From: Chitinophagaceae bacterium
GTDB lineage: Bacteria; Bacteroidota; Bacteroidia; Chitinophagales; Chitinophagaceae
DNA length: 64,000 nt
Assembly: GCA_016708765.1 (NCBI GenBank)
Contig: JADJFD010000005.1
Location: forward strand, 186,001 to 250,000
Direction of reading: 5' to 3'
Under the pieces are notes generated by a model that was given only the letters and a program-made list of their open reading frames with translations, searched no databases and was not told where the DNA came from. How positions within the stretch are numbered: position 1 is the stretch's first letter; every line of letters starts with the position of its first letter. Shown in pieces: positions 1 through 8,762 of this stretch. Made by a program: the position numbers and the translations under genes.

Positions 1-615
1 AGAAAATTCATTTGCTGATTCGATATTAAACTCCCGAGTTTTTTGTTTGGCTTCATCTCTAACTAAAAGTCCATAGTTTAATGAAGCTGTATATTTAACT
101 CCATAAGCAACTTTGAAAGCCTGATTTACGGTGTCCGAGTACATTGTTGCTATATAGTAATTGTTTACTTTCAATGATTTACTTCTTACTCCGCTTACAT
201 GCCTTTCTTTATATAATGAAAAGTCATTGCTACTAACATAGTATGTCTTGATTTTAAAAAATCTTTCGTTCGAATGCAAACCTATCTCATCAGGCCTATC
301 TATATTAATCACTTGGTAGCTTATATCTTTAAAGAATTGTTGGGAAAAAGCTGTTGGAATACCAATTGAAAAAGGAAATACAGCCCAAACTAAGCCCTCT
401 TTTATATTCGATTTAAATGATGAATTCTTAAGGAGTGGCCATAGAATAAAATAAACTGGAATATAAATAATAATAATAGGCACCCAAAAATCCGAATAGT
501 CCTCATCAATTTTAAGAAGTCTTGTTTTTGTTGTCAATAACCAATTCAGAAAAGAATAGCATAAAAAGAATACCGCAAAAACGATCAGATATGTGTTAAG
601 AATTCTTTTAAACAT
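1..615 (-). CDS. Membrane protein, C-terminus cut by the window edge
   Basis: An open frame starts at an ATG (complement of 613-615) and runs off the left edge without a stop, giving about 205 residues. The N-terminus (MFKRILNTYLIVFAVFF) is a hydrophobic helix. Two further hydrophobic stretches follow near residues 45-62 and 78-92, then a soluble part with many Lys, Tyr and Ser. I do not recognise the family from this part. The layout of three helices followed by a soluble region would fit an integral membrane protein whose remaining domain lies outside the window. It is divergent from purH. The call as a real gene rests on the long open frame and the clean start; the function is unknown. Confidence 0.6.
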   Translation of the reverse strand, partial: MFKRILNTYLIVFAVFFLCYSFLNWLLTTKTRLLKIDEDYSDFWVPIIIIYIPVYFILWPLLKNSSFKSNIKEGLVWAVFPFSIGIPTAFSQQFFKDISYQVINIDRPDEIGLHSNERFFKIKTYYVSSNDFSLYKERHVSGVRSKSLKVNNYYIATMYSDTVNQAFKVAYGVKYTASLNYGLLVRDEAKQKTREFNIESANEFS

Positions 616-683
616 GAATAATACTTAAACCTTTGGGTTAATTTATAAATATACGCAACCTCTTATTCAAATATTAATAATCC

Positions 684-750
684 CAGTAGCGAACCGAACC
701 CTGAAGAGTGCGACGCAACAGACGATGATAGTAGTACCACAGCCGGCTAC
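684..750. repeat. Intergenic repeat upstream of purH, paired with 28402-28463
   Basis: This stretch aligns with the region upstream of ricT along about 60 bases. Shared blocks in order are AGCG, GAAC, AAGAGTGCGA, GCAAC, TAG, CAGC and GG, with conserved spacing. Both copies lie in the leader of a gene, in the same orientation. It could be a small mobile repeat or a shared regulatory or RNA element. The first is more likely because the two genes have no functional link. Confidence 0.5.
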
Positions 751-780
751 ATAAATTTTCTCTTTCCGCAAGCACTTGCT

Positions 781-811
781 TTTGCCATAACTGTTCAGAA
801 ACTTACCTTTG
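781..811 (+). promoter_or_regulatory. Bacteroidota-type promoter of purH
   Basis: TTTG at 781-784 and TACCTTTG at 804-811 are separated by exactly 19 bases. This matches the known Bacteroidota consensus TTTG-N19-TAnnTTTG read by the major sigma factor of the phylum. Transcription would begin a few bases after 811, leaving a short leader of about 35 bases before the purH ATG at 853. Confidence 0.75.
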
Positions 812-852
812 CCCCTCGTTAGTATTTCCCTGCCTTTTAACTCATCTATTTT

Positions 853-2470
853 ATGAACAAAAGAATTCAATCAGCACTTATTTCGGTTTTTTACAAAGAC
901 GGACTGGAAACGATCATCAATCTTTTAAAAGAACAGGATGTAACCATCTACTCCACCGGCGGCACACAGGATTTTATTGAAAAGCTGGGTGCAAAAGTAA
1001 TTCCGGTGGAAGCACTGACTACGTATCCTTCTATTTTGGGCGGCAGGGTGAAAACATTGCACCCTTCTGTGTTTGGCGGCATCCTTGGTAAAAGAGAAGA
1101 TGCTACGCATATGCAGGAAATGAAGGAATATAATATTCCGGAAATAGACCTGGTAATCGTTGACCTCTACCCGTTTGAAGAAACGGTAGCATCCACGACT
1201 GATGAAAAAGCAATCATTGAAAAAATAGACATTGGCGGACCATCTATGCTAAGGGCGGCTGCAAAAAATCATAAAGATGTAATGGTGGTGGCCAGCAAAG
1301 CTGATTATACTGAACTGGTTACTATACTAAGTGCACAAAACGTTGAAACAACATTGGAACAACGCCGCCAGTTTGCTATCAAAGCATTTGATGTGTGTAC
1401 GTCGTATGATAATGCTATTTCTAATTATTTTCATCAGCTAACAATTGCTACTCCATTTAATGCGCCTGAAAAAGCAATGCGGTATGGCGAGAATCCACAT
1501 CAGTCCGGTGCTTTTTATGGTGATTTGGACAAATTGTTTGAGCAGTTGAATGGCAAAGAGCTTTCGTATAATAATTTAGTAGATGTGGACGGTGCTATGC
1601 AAATGATAAACGACGCCTTCCCCAAACCCCTCCGCAGGAGGGGCTTTAAACTCCGACAGTTCTACTATTAATAAAGAACAAAAGACTTCTCTATCAGCAG
1701 GGTCTAAGAACCCTCCTGCGGAGGGCAGGGAGGCTGTATTCGCAATTTTCAAACATACCAATGTTTGCGGCATTGCTCAACGACCAACCGTTAAAGAAAG
1801 TTGGGATGCTGCATTGGCTGGTGATCCGGAAAGTGCTTTTGGTGGTGTTTTGATTTGTAATGCAACGATTGATAAAGCGACCGCTGAAGCCATCAATGAA
1901 ATTTTCTTTGAAGTAATGATTGCTCCGGCGTTTGATGAGGATGCATTAGAAATTTTAAAGTCTAAGAAAAATAGGATATTGTTGAAGAATAAACAATCAG
2001 CAGAATTACCAAAGCAAATGTTCCGCTCCTTATTAAATGGTGTGTTGGTACAAGGAACAGACGAAGGCAATTTTACCGAATGGAAAGAAATGGGTGGCAG
2101 AGATTGCACCGCAGAAGAAAAAGCTGATCTTGAATTTGCGAATCTTGTTTGCAAACATTTAAAGTCAAATGCAATTGCATTGATAAAGAACAAACAGTTA
2201 GTTGGTAAAGGCTGCGGGCAAACAAGCCGTATTGACTCCTTAAGACAGGCGGTAGAAAAAGCAAAGCAATTCAACTTCGACCTGAACGGCGCAGTAATGG
2301 CCAGTGATGCATTCTTTCCGTTCAATGATTGTGTGAAGTTGGGACATGAAGCTGGCATAAGTGCTTTCATTCAGCCGGGTGGTTCTATAAGAGATAAAGA
2401 TTCTATTGAGTATTGCGTAGAAAACAAATTGGCCATGGTGATTACAGGCATGAGACATTTTAAACATTAA
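853..2470 (+). pseudogene. purH: Bifunctional purine biosynthesis protein PurH, split by a repeat insertion and a one-base frameshift
   Basis: PurH has AICAR formyltransferase and IMP cyclohydrolase activities, the last two steps to IMP. The first reading frame (853-1671) carries the methylglyoxal-synthase-like cyclohydrolase domain (STGGT, LGGRVKTLHP, DIGGPSMLRAAAKNH) and the start of the transformylase domain up to LSYNNLVDVDGAMQMINDA. The rest (FKHTNVCG, AFGGVL, ending GMRHFKH) is in another frame up to 2470. A palindromic element of about 120 bases sits at the switch. The total length is one base over a multiple of three, and the element's left end has GCCTTCCCC where the sister copy at 6209-6236 has GCCTCCCC. 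Dropping that T gives one continuous frame through the element with no stop. Two partial proteins would result as the sequence stands. It may be a base error in the assembly or a true lesion. Confidence 0.9.
1615..1735. repeat. GC-rich palindromic element inserted in purH
   Basis: The left arm contains CCCCAAACCCCTCCGC followed by AGGAGGGGCTTT. The right arm, read on the other strand, is AGCCTCCCTG then CCCTCCGCAGGAGGG. The arms flank about 60 unique bases. A 22-base segment (1619-1640) recurs exactly at 6211-6232 on the other strand. In the frame of the downstream part of purH the whole element is open and would encode about 40 residues beginning SPNPSAGGALNSDSS and ending PPAEGREAV. Homologous PurH proteins, as I know them, pass straight from the ..DVDAA.. 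region to ..FxIIKHTN.., so this is an insertion in a loop. Confidence 0.8.
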
Positions 2471-2474
2471 TTAA

Positions 2475-3482
2475 TTGCCCCGCTACGACATATATAAAAC
2501 CTTAGCCAACACTACTGCCAACATTAAACAGTTGCAGGCCTTTAATCCATTCAGCATACATAAGAAAGGAACAAGGTCAAAAGCAATTTTTGCATTGGCT
2601 GTTGTAAGTGTATTGTGGGGCACCACTTGGATAGCATCAAAAGAAGGTGTATCGCATATGCCTGCTTTACAATTAGCGGGAATACGACAAATTATTGCCG
2701 GCGTTTTATATGTTGGTTTTTTTATTTATAGGAAAGCGCCGTGGCCGAAAGGCAAAGAATGGATTCCAATTATTGTATTAAGCTTTCTAAATTTTATTTT
2801 GAGCAACGGCCTCAGCACTTGGGGTGTGCAATATATTTCCGCTGGTCTTGGCTCTATCATGGGAGCTATCTTCCCATTATGGTTAGTGGTCATTGGCTTG
2901 TTTACGGCTAAATCCAAATTGCCCCGAAATGCTTTGATTGGTTTGTTACTCGGATTCGGCGGCGTATGTGTTATTTTCTTTCCGCATCTTAAAGATTTTC
3001 TTATTCCTGATTTTCGTTTCGGCATTATTCTTTCACTCATTGCTACCTGGACATGGGCTTTTGCCAGTTTATACACCAAACAACAAGCAAACAAATTCAA
3101 TCCTTATTTTGGTTTGGGTTTACAAATGGTTATTGCAGGTATTACTTTGGTAATAACAACCGAAGCCACTGGTTTGTCGATACCAATAGCATCTATTCCC
3201 TGGAAAGCATGGGCAGCTATCGGTTATCTTGTATTGTTTGGCTCTGTCATTACTTTTATTGCATACTTATATGCTTTACAAAACTTACCAACTGAGCAGG
3301 CATCAATATATGCGTATATCAATCCAATCGTTGCCGTATTGTGTGGTTGGTTATTTTTTGGCGAAGTCGTTTCTACCTTTATTATTATTGGCGGACTGGT
3401 TGCTTTGTTAGGTGTATTTATGGTAAACCGAGCCTTTAAAACTACTCCACCGCCAGAGCAGCCTCAAACCGAAGGAGTTTAG
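2475..3482 (+). CDS. EamA/DMT-family transporter
   Basis: A multi-helix inner-membrane protein of the drug/metabolite transporter superfamily. About ten hydrophobic helices in two EamA repeats are visible; the first repeat begins AIFALAVVSVLWGTTWIASKEG and the second near RFGIILSLIATWTWAFASL. The pattern GAIFPLWLVVIGLF and the late ASIYAYINPIVAVLCGW segment are typical. The substrate cannot be told. The only in-frame starts before the first helix are non-ATG: TTG at 2475 directly follows an in-frame stop, leaving a 35-residue pre-helix tail. A later unusual start near 2530 is possible. The 3' end overlaps the convergent deacetylase gene by four bases. Confidence 0.85.
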   Translation: MPRYDIYKTLANTTANIKQLQAFNPFSIHKKGTRSKAIFALAVVSVLWGTTWIASKEGVSHMPALQLAGIRQIIAGVLYVGFFIYRKAPWPKGKEWIPIIVLSFLNFILSNGLSTWGVQYISAGLGSIMGAIFPLWLVVIGLFTAKSKLPRNALIGLLLGFGGVCVIFFPHLKDFLIPDFRFGIILSLIATWTWAFASLYTKQQANKFNPYFGLGLQMVIAGITLVITTEATGLSIPIASIPWKAWAAIGYLVLFGSVITFIAYLYALQNLPTEQASIYAYINPIVAVLCGWLFFGEVVSTFIIIGGLVALLGVFMVNRAFKTTPPPEQPQTEGV

Positions 3483-4780
3483 CGAGCCGCTTCTTTTATG
3501 AATTGCTGATACACTTCTCTCCAACCTACAAAGAACGGATTAGTTCCCAGAAATGTATTGTGCCAGAGTGTTATTAATGTACCGTTTACTTTTTTTACTT
3601 CATTTAAATAGTGAAGCATTTCTTCCAAAGCTTGTTGCGATGAAACTTTCTGTTCGTAAAAAGAATTTGCTTCCATATAGCAGAAAGGGTAAAGCAATAA
3701 TTCTGTCTGCTCCTCTTTTACTAAATCGTACCAATAAAATGAGGATGCAACAGATGCTCTGAACCCATTGATGCTTCCATAACCCATGGAGTAATCGTCT
3801 TTGATGCCTGCTTCAACCAAACGGCGAAAAGTATCGGGCAATGTGAATCGAATGAAATGTTGGCGGGACGTAGTTACGGTTTTCCCAGATATCCCTTCAA
3901 GTATTTTTATTTCTTTTCCCAGTAAAGAGTGCTCATCGCCGCTTTGCCAGGAAGGATGAATACCAACAGTATATTTATCCGCATGTTGCTTTATCAATGA
4001 CTGCATTGCAGTATTCGCCGGAAGAATATTCTTATCATATTGCCCATTCTTCTCCGGCACCAAGAAAAAGTAATTAGGTTTCAGGTTATACTGCTGATGC
4101 AGTTCATCCATCCATTCGTAAGAATCATAAGTATCTTTTACTTTATTACTCAACACTTTTTGTCGCAAACCAACTTTACTCCAGTTTCCTTTTAATACAT
4201 CTTTTACTGCACCGCCTGCATTCCTGAACCAGCCTTTATGTTTATAAGAAAAGGCTTCGTCAATATCATATGTTTGTTGAAATTTGAAAAAAGTATTTTT
4301 CAAAGCGAAAGAAGGAAACTGCTGCTTCAATACTTTTTTAAATACTTGCAGCCATTGGTTGACTAATGGAATATTTAAAAAAATTTCTCTGAAAGCTAAT
4401 GAGTTTTCATGAGCATACCTTCCATACATATCTTTTTCATGCGGTAGATATTCTTCGTAGCGACTGAGTAAGTAAAAAGAAGCAGCAAAAATATCGAATG
4501 GAAAATCTCCTTCGGTTTTAAAAAAGGCATTACTGTCGTTCCATTCAAAACATCCTATTGATTGCTCAGTGATATTATTCTCAGCTAACAAACCATGCGG
4601 TTTTATCCAACATTCATTATCCGTAATTCTTGTGGAGCTGTAATTAATCTTTGCAGTTTCTGCATTTGAAAATTCATTCTTATTATCTGTAATCAGCAAC
4701 TGTTCAACAGTAATTTCATTGCTGATAAAATCTAAAATATATTTCAGACGGGGAGTTATGTCGGTTGCATAAACAATCAC
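3479..4780 (-). CDS. Polysaccharide deacetylase family protein (DUF7033-like)
   Basis: About 433 residues. This resembles a Bacteroidota family annotated as polysaccharide deacetylase-like with an N-terminal DUF7033 domain. Recognisable landmarks are an N-terminal VIVYATDITPRLKYILDF, then DIFAASFYLLSRYEEY, QQTYDIDEAFSYKHKGW (the conserved TxDID metal-type motif is visible as TYDIDEA), GIHPSWQSG and LITLWHNT near the end. It probably acts on a cell-envelope glycan, by inference only. I chose a GTG at 4780 because the family begins at VIVYA and it sits 13 bases after the lutB stop. An ATG at 4828 in the same frame would add 16 residues and overlap lutB by 35 bases. Confidence 0.75.
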   Translation of the reverse strand: MIVYATDITPRLKYILDFISNEITVEQLLITDNKNEFSNAETAKINYSSTRITDNECWIKPHGLLAENNITEQSIGCFEWNDSNAFFKTEGDFPFDIFAASFYLLSRYEEYLPHEKDMYGRYAHENSLAFREIFLNIPLVNQWLQVFKKVLKQQFPSFALKNTFFKFQQTYDIDEAFSYKHKGWFRNAGGAVKDVLKGNWSKVGLRQKVLSNKVKDTYDSYEWMDELHQQYNLKPNYFFLVPEKNGQYDKNILPANTAMQSLIKQHADKYTVGIHPSWQSGDEHSLLGKEIKILEGISGKTVTTSRQHFIRFTLPDTFRRLVEAGIKDDYSMGYGSINGFRASVASSFYWYDLVKEEQTELLLYPFCYMEANSFYEQKVSSQQALEEMLHYLNEVKKVNGTLITLWHNTFLGTNPFFVGWREVYQQFIKEAAR

Positions 4781-4793
4781 AGATTGAAGATAA

Positions 4794-6173
4794 CTATCTG
4801 TTGGGGAATTTATCCTTCCACATCTCATTAAAGGATTTCTTCGGGAATTCCATTTCGCCCCGATGTTCTTTCCAACCTTTAACCATTGTATTCACTACCC
4901 AGTTCTTCATCTTCCCATTGGCCATATTCATCCATTTGCGGCGCAACATTCCCTGCTTCCACATTTTCCAGGCAATCTTCTCGCTGAAAGCACTATGTCC
5001 TTCTTCCACTGCTTCATGTCTGTTATCCAACAACAATTCATGAATGTTAATCTTTACAGGACACACTTCTGTACAAGCGCCACAAAGCGATGAAGCATAA
5101 CTCAAATGCTTCCACTCGTCCATATTTTTTAAATTCGGAGTTATAACAGAACCTATCGGACCACTATATGTTGCCGCATAGGTGTGGCCTCCAATATTTT
5201 TATAAACCGGACAAGCATTCAGGCAAGCACCGCATCGTATACAATACAGACTTTCTCGTTGCTTTTCATTCGCAAGAATATTGGTACGGCCATTATCAAG
5301 CAATATCACATACATATCTTCCGGACCATCTTTTTCATTCGGTTGCCTCGGACCAGTAACAATCGTATTGTAAACTGTTATTTGCTGCCCTGTACCAAAG
5401 GTTGATAGCAACGGCCAGAACAAAGCAAGATCCATCATCGAAGGAATCATTTTCTCAATGCCAACAATTACAATATGTGTTTTAGGGAAAGCACAGCTCA
5501 ATCTTGCATTACCTTCATTTTCCGTAACAGCAATGCCGCCAATATCAGCAATAATAAAATTAGCTCCGGTCACTCCCACTTCTGCCTGCACATATTTTTC
5601 CCGAAGAATATCTCTTGCTATCAGTGTAAGTTCTTCAGGTGTTGCTTTAGGATCAGTACCCAATTTTTCAGCAAAGAGTTTAGCCACATCTTCTTTACTC
5701 TTGTGCATGGCTGGTGTTACAATATGATAAGGCGGTTCACCATCCAATTGTTGTATATATTCTCCCAAATCAGTTTCCACACTTTCAATGCCGTTCTTTT
5801 CTAAAAAATCGTTCAGGTGTATTTCTTCTGTCACCATGCTTTTGCTTTTCACCAATGTTTTGCAACTCTTCTCTTCACAAATCTTTTTTATTGCATCCAA
5901 AGCCTGTTCTGCATCTTCAGCCCAAATAACTTTCGCACCTCTTCTTGTTATGTTCGCTTCAAAAGTTTCCAGCTGCTTATCTAAAGTCTCAATGGCTTTC
6001 CACTTTATATTCTTCGCTTTTTCTCTTACAAGTTCCACATTGGGAAACTGCTCCTTGCCTTTTGGCACCACAGCATTGTACTTACCAATATTAAAATTGA
6101 TTTTTCTGCGATGTTCTTTATCGGCAGCTTTAATCGTACTCTTCGCAATAAAATCGGATGCTGTTTCTTTCAC
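4794..6173 (-). CDS. lutB: Lactate utilization iron-sulfur protein LutB
   Basis: 459 residues. LutB (YkgF) is the iron-sulfur subunit of the LutABC L-lactate oxidation system. The first 300 residues form the LUD domain (KSKSMVTEEIHLN, GVTGANFIIADIGGIAVTENEGN, PRQPNEKDGPEDMYVILLDNGR). Two 4Fe-4S clusters follow: CIRCGACLNACPVY near residue 310 and CGACTEVCPV near 365. A basic C-terminal tail ends DKFPNR. No LutA or LutC lies within the window. The upstream neighbour is a DUF3109 protein on the same strand 28 bases away, so the two are probably one transcript, continuing into the deacetylase gene. Confidence 0.93.
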   Translation of the reverse strand: MKETASDFIAKSTIKAADKEHRRKINFNIGKYNAVVPKGKEQFPNVELVREKAKNIKWKAIETLDKQLETFEANITRRGAKVIWAEDAEQALDAIKKICEEKSCKTLVKSKSMVTEEIHLNDFLEKNGIESVETDLGEYIQQLDGEPPYHIVTPAMHKSKEDVAKLFAEKLGTDPKATPEELTLIARDILREKYVQAEVGVTGANFIIADIGGIAVTENEGNARLSCAFPKTHIVIVGIEKMIPSMMDLALFWPLLSTFGTGQQITVYNTIVTGPRQPNEKDGPEDMYVILLDNGRTNILANEKQRESLYCIRCGACLNACPVYKNIGGHTYAATYSGPIGSVITPNLKNMDEWKHLSYASSLCGACTEVCPVKINIHELLLDNRHEAVEEGHSAFSEKIAWKMWKQGMLRRKWMNMANGKMKNWVVNTMVKGWKEHRGEMEFPKKSFNEMWKDKFPNR

Positions 6174-6201
6174 TGAATCATTACATTTTAATTATCATTT
6201 C

Positions 6202-6825
6202 TTAAAGTCTCTCCTGCGGAGGGGTTTGGGGAGGCTCTATCTCTTCCCACTCACCTTTGGCAATTGTATCCAATGCCTCATAAAATTCCTCACCATACTT
6301 TCTTATGATAGGCTCTTTTAAAAACTGGTAAGCAGGAACTTTTAATTTTTCTCCCATCGCACAAGCTGGGCTACAAATTGTTTCTCTCGGTTCGTAGTTC
6401 ACTCTTTCATAATCACCATGCTTCCCTTTCTTGGATATGATGGGATACAAATGACAACTGATGGGTTTTTTCCATTCAATCACTTTGTCATTATAAGCTT
6501 GTTCAAAAGCACATTTAATAATACCATTCTCTCCACGAACACCATACACACAAATTTCATTGTCATTATCAACAGTAGGTGTTACCCATTCAAACTCTGC
6601 ATCGTAAACATAGTAACCCTTTTTCTCAATTTCTGTAATGGAATTTTTTGTCAGGTATGGTTTCACTTTTTCATAAACATCAGTCACTATTTTCAATTCT
6701 TCTTTAGCTAATGGAGCTCCGGCAGCACCATCTTCGCAACAGGCACCTTTGCAACTATTCAGGTCGCAGACAAATTGTTTATCCACCACATCTTCGCTTA
6801 TCAGTATATTATCAATTACAATCAC
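6202..6825 (-). CDS. DUF3109 family cysteine-rich protein
   Basis: 207 residues. DUF3109 proteins resemble YkgJ-type zinc or iron-sulfur binding proteins; the function is not established. The signature VCDLNSCKGACCEDG is near residue 19, and the later Cys residues (ICVYG, IKCAFEQ, ISCHLYPI, TICSPACAMG) complete a putative metal site. The start MIVIDNILISEDVV is typical of the family. The last ten residues (PPQTPPQERL) and the stop codon are encoded by one arm of the GC-rich palindrome also found in purH, so the native C-terminus has been replaced or extended. A TACCTTTG box on this strand (complement of 6840-6847) lies just upstream of the start. Confidence 0.85.
   Translation of the reverse strand: MIVIDNILISEDVVDKQFVCDLNSCKGACCEDGAAGAPLAKEELKIVTDVYEKVKPYLTKNSITEIEKKGYYVYDAEFEWVTPTVDNDNEICVYGVRGENGIIKCAFEQAYNDKVIEWKKPISCHLYPIISKKGKHGDYERVNYEPRETICSPACAMGEKLKVPAYQFLKEPIIRKYGEEFYEALDTIAKGEWEEIEPPQTPPQERL
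6209..6236. repeat. Single arm of the GC-rich palindromic element
   Basis: The stretch reads on the minus strand AGCCTCCCC, AAACCCCTCC, GCAGGAGAG and matches the left arm of the purH element exactly over 22 bases (6211-6232 against 1619-1640). Only one arm is present. It encodes the C-terminal tail of the DUF3109 protein. Confidence 0.8.
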
Positions 6826-6856
6826 CGCTTATCTTTTTGCAAAGGTAAGCCTTGCC

Positions 6857-8680
6857 TTATAGTTCAGGATCTTTTGAGCGACCGAATATTCTTCTTTTTA
6901 TATGATGTCCGGCAGAAGTTAACCGGTTATGAGAAGTAAGATATTTGATCACTTTATGTTCCATCCAATGATGTAAAGGAAGCAATAAAGCAGCTAAACC
7001 GATCATAAACAACAGATCTTTCCATGGTTCACCTTTTGTAATAGAGTAAATGTTCTTTTTAAATATCAGAAAGATGAATTCGAAGAACATCAGAAAGGCA
7101 AAGAAACCAATCATCTTGATGGTAGTTGCCGACACTTTAAACATACCTAATACGACAAGTGCAATAAATAAAACTACTATGCCAATAGTAATTGCCATAT
7201 ACTGAATATTATTTCGCTGCCGTTTCGCTTCTTCTTTTTCTTTGACCAATCTTTCTTGCCGTTGTAATTCATCAGCAGCTTCCAGTTGGGTAAGCTCCTT
7301 TTCCTTATTTAACTTTTCTATACTGTCTTTATATTTGTAATAGATACCATTATATTGATTGGCTAACTGGTAATTTCCATTCTTTGTATAAAGAGAGTCT
7401 AATTGCTGTGCTGCCATTTCTACACTTTCAAGTATTCCCAACCGTTCCCCTATATCTTTTACCTTTAGAAAATATTCAACAGCCTTACTGTTTTGCTTGT
7501 CATGTTTATAAAAAATTGCCAGTTGTTGGTAAAAAGAAATCTTGTTTGCTTCATTACTGTTCTCGAAATAAGGAAGTGCCTGATTGAAATAAAGATTAGC
7601 TGAATCATATTGCTTCAATTCTGCATAAATAACACCATATACCTGGCTGATGACTCCGGAAAACCCAAACTTCAACAGGTGCTCTTTTAATTGCTGCCCC
7701 GCCGAAGATTTCATATAATTCAATGCCTTTAAAGGCTCTTCCATTCTCAAGTATTGATTCAGCAAACTGACATATCCCGGAATTTTAAGCGACGAAAATT
7801 TTAAAGAGTCAGCCATTCGAACCGACCGCTCAAAATAACTTATGGCAATATCATATCTTTTTTTCGCCGAAAACAGATTGCCCAGCGAGTTTATATCCAC
7901 TACCCTTTGATAGGGTACATTCTTTTCAACAAGCTCATCTAACTTATTATAGGCAGAAGTATAATAATCAATAGCCTTGTCATAGTCATCGATTCTGGCA
8001 TAAAAGTTTGACAGGCTTAGATAGCAGTTTCGCAATAATAATGGCTTCCCATTTTTTTTATCAGCTTTTTCATCAGGCATCTCTTCTGCTATTCGTAGGG
8101 CAGTAAGATAGTTGCGGAGGCTTAGCGTCTTTTCATTCCGGGCAAGATAAACTTTGCCATAGGTATTATGGGCTTCCACTTTCAGGCTGTCATTGGAAAG
8201 AGTAGAGATCAGCGAAAACCCCTGGTTGGCATAGCTCAATGCCTTATCCTTATCTGGTATGGTTAAATATGCACTTGCAAGGCTTAAATGTATTCCTCCA
8301 ATTTCATTAACTATTTTTTCCTTCTTTGCAATGTTAAGTGCTGTATTGAAATATTCTATTGACCTTGCGTTATAATCTTTTTGACCTCCGAAATAACTAC
8401 ACCGTACTGCATTCGATTTATAAGCTTTGATCATCAGCAGCCTGTTTCTCGATTCCTCAGCCAATAGAATCAATTGTCTTCCATATTTTTCTGCTTCACC
8501 CAAATCTACATTCATTAATGTACGGGACAGGTAATCCAGTTGTTTCATCTTTTCATCAATAGTTGTGGCAGCAGACAAAGCACTTTTCATAGAATCTATG
8601 GCAGCGGCTTCTTGTGCCTTTCCTGTTTTAAAAACCATCAGGAGGAGCATCAAAATGGCGGATTTTCTCAAAAAGATCAT
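6857..8680 (-). CDS. Secreted TPR-repeat protein with C-terminal membrane helices
   Basis: 607 residues. An N-terminal signal peptide (SAILMLLLMVFKTGKAQ) precedes about ten tetratricopeptide-type helical repeats (for example YDKAIDYYTSAYNKL, YDIAISYFERSVRMA, YDSANLYFNQALPYF, NSKAVEYFLKVKDIG). A charged coiled coil follows (KEKELTQLEAADELQRQERL, about residues 455-485), then three hydrophobic helices (about 493-512, 520-538, 553-570) and a basic tail. The layout matches the sensory half of Bacteroidota TPR histidine kinases, but no kinase domain is present. A role in envelope signalling or assembly is an inference. Confidence 0.8.
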   Translation of the reverse strand: MIFLRKSAILMLLLMVFKTGKAQEAAAIDSMKSALSAATTIDEKMKQLDYLSRTLMNVDLGEAEKYGRQLILLAEESRNRLLMIKAYKSNAVRCSYFGGQKDYNARSIEYFNTALNIAKKEKIVNEIGGIHLSLASAYLTIPDKDKALSYANQGFSLISTLSNDSLKVEAHNTYGKVYLARNEKTLSLRNYLTALRIAEEMPDEKADKKNGKPLLLRNCYLSLSNFYARIDDYDKAIDYYTSAYNKLDELVEKNVPYQRVVDINSLGNLFSAKKRYDIAISYFERSVRMADSLKFSSLKIPGYVSLLNQYLRMEEPLKALNYMKSSAGQQLKEHLLKFGFSGVISQVYGVIYAELKQYDSANLYFNQALPYFENSNEANKISFYQQLAIFYKHDKQNSKAVEYFLKVKDIGERLGILESVEMAAQQLDSLYTKNGNYQLANQYNGIYYKYKDSIEKLNKEKELTQLEAADELQRQERLVKEKEEAKRQRNNIQYMAITIGIVVLFIALVVLGMFKVSATTIKMIGFFAFLMFFEFIFLIFKKNIYSITKGEPWKDLLFMIGLAALLLPLHHWMEHKVIKYLTSHNRLTSAGHHIKRRIFGRSKDPEL

Positions 8681-8762
8681 AAGACAGTTGTTGAACTTTG
8701 AAATTAGTAAAGTTTCAGACGAATAGAAAATTCCTTTAACAAATAACTAACAGGCAACTTTT

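Noticed and set aside
667..870. A 67-codon minus-strand frame before purH
   Set aside because: It overlaps the purH promoter, start and a repeat, and shows no family features.
1600..1672. Programmed ribosomal frameshift in purH
   Set aside because: There is no slippery heptamer, and the switch coincides with one extra base at a repeat junction.
2475..2580. Frameshift in the EamA transporter gene start
   Set aside because: The lack of an ATG raised the question, but helix 1 is complete and a TTG start is enough to explain the frame.
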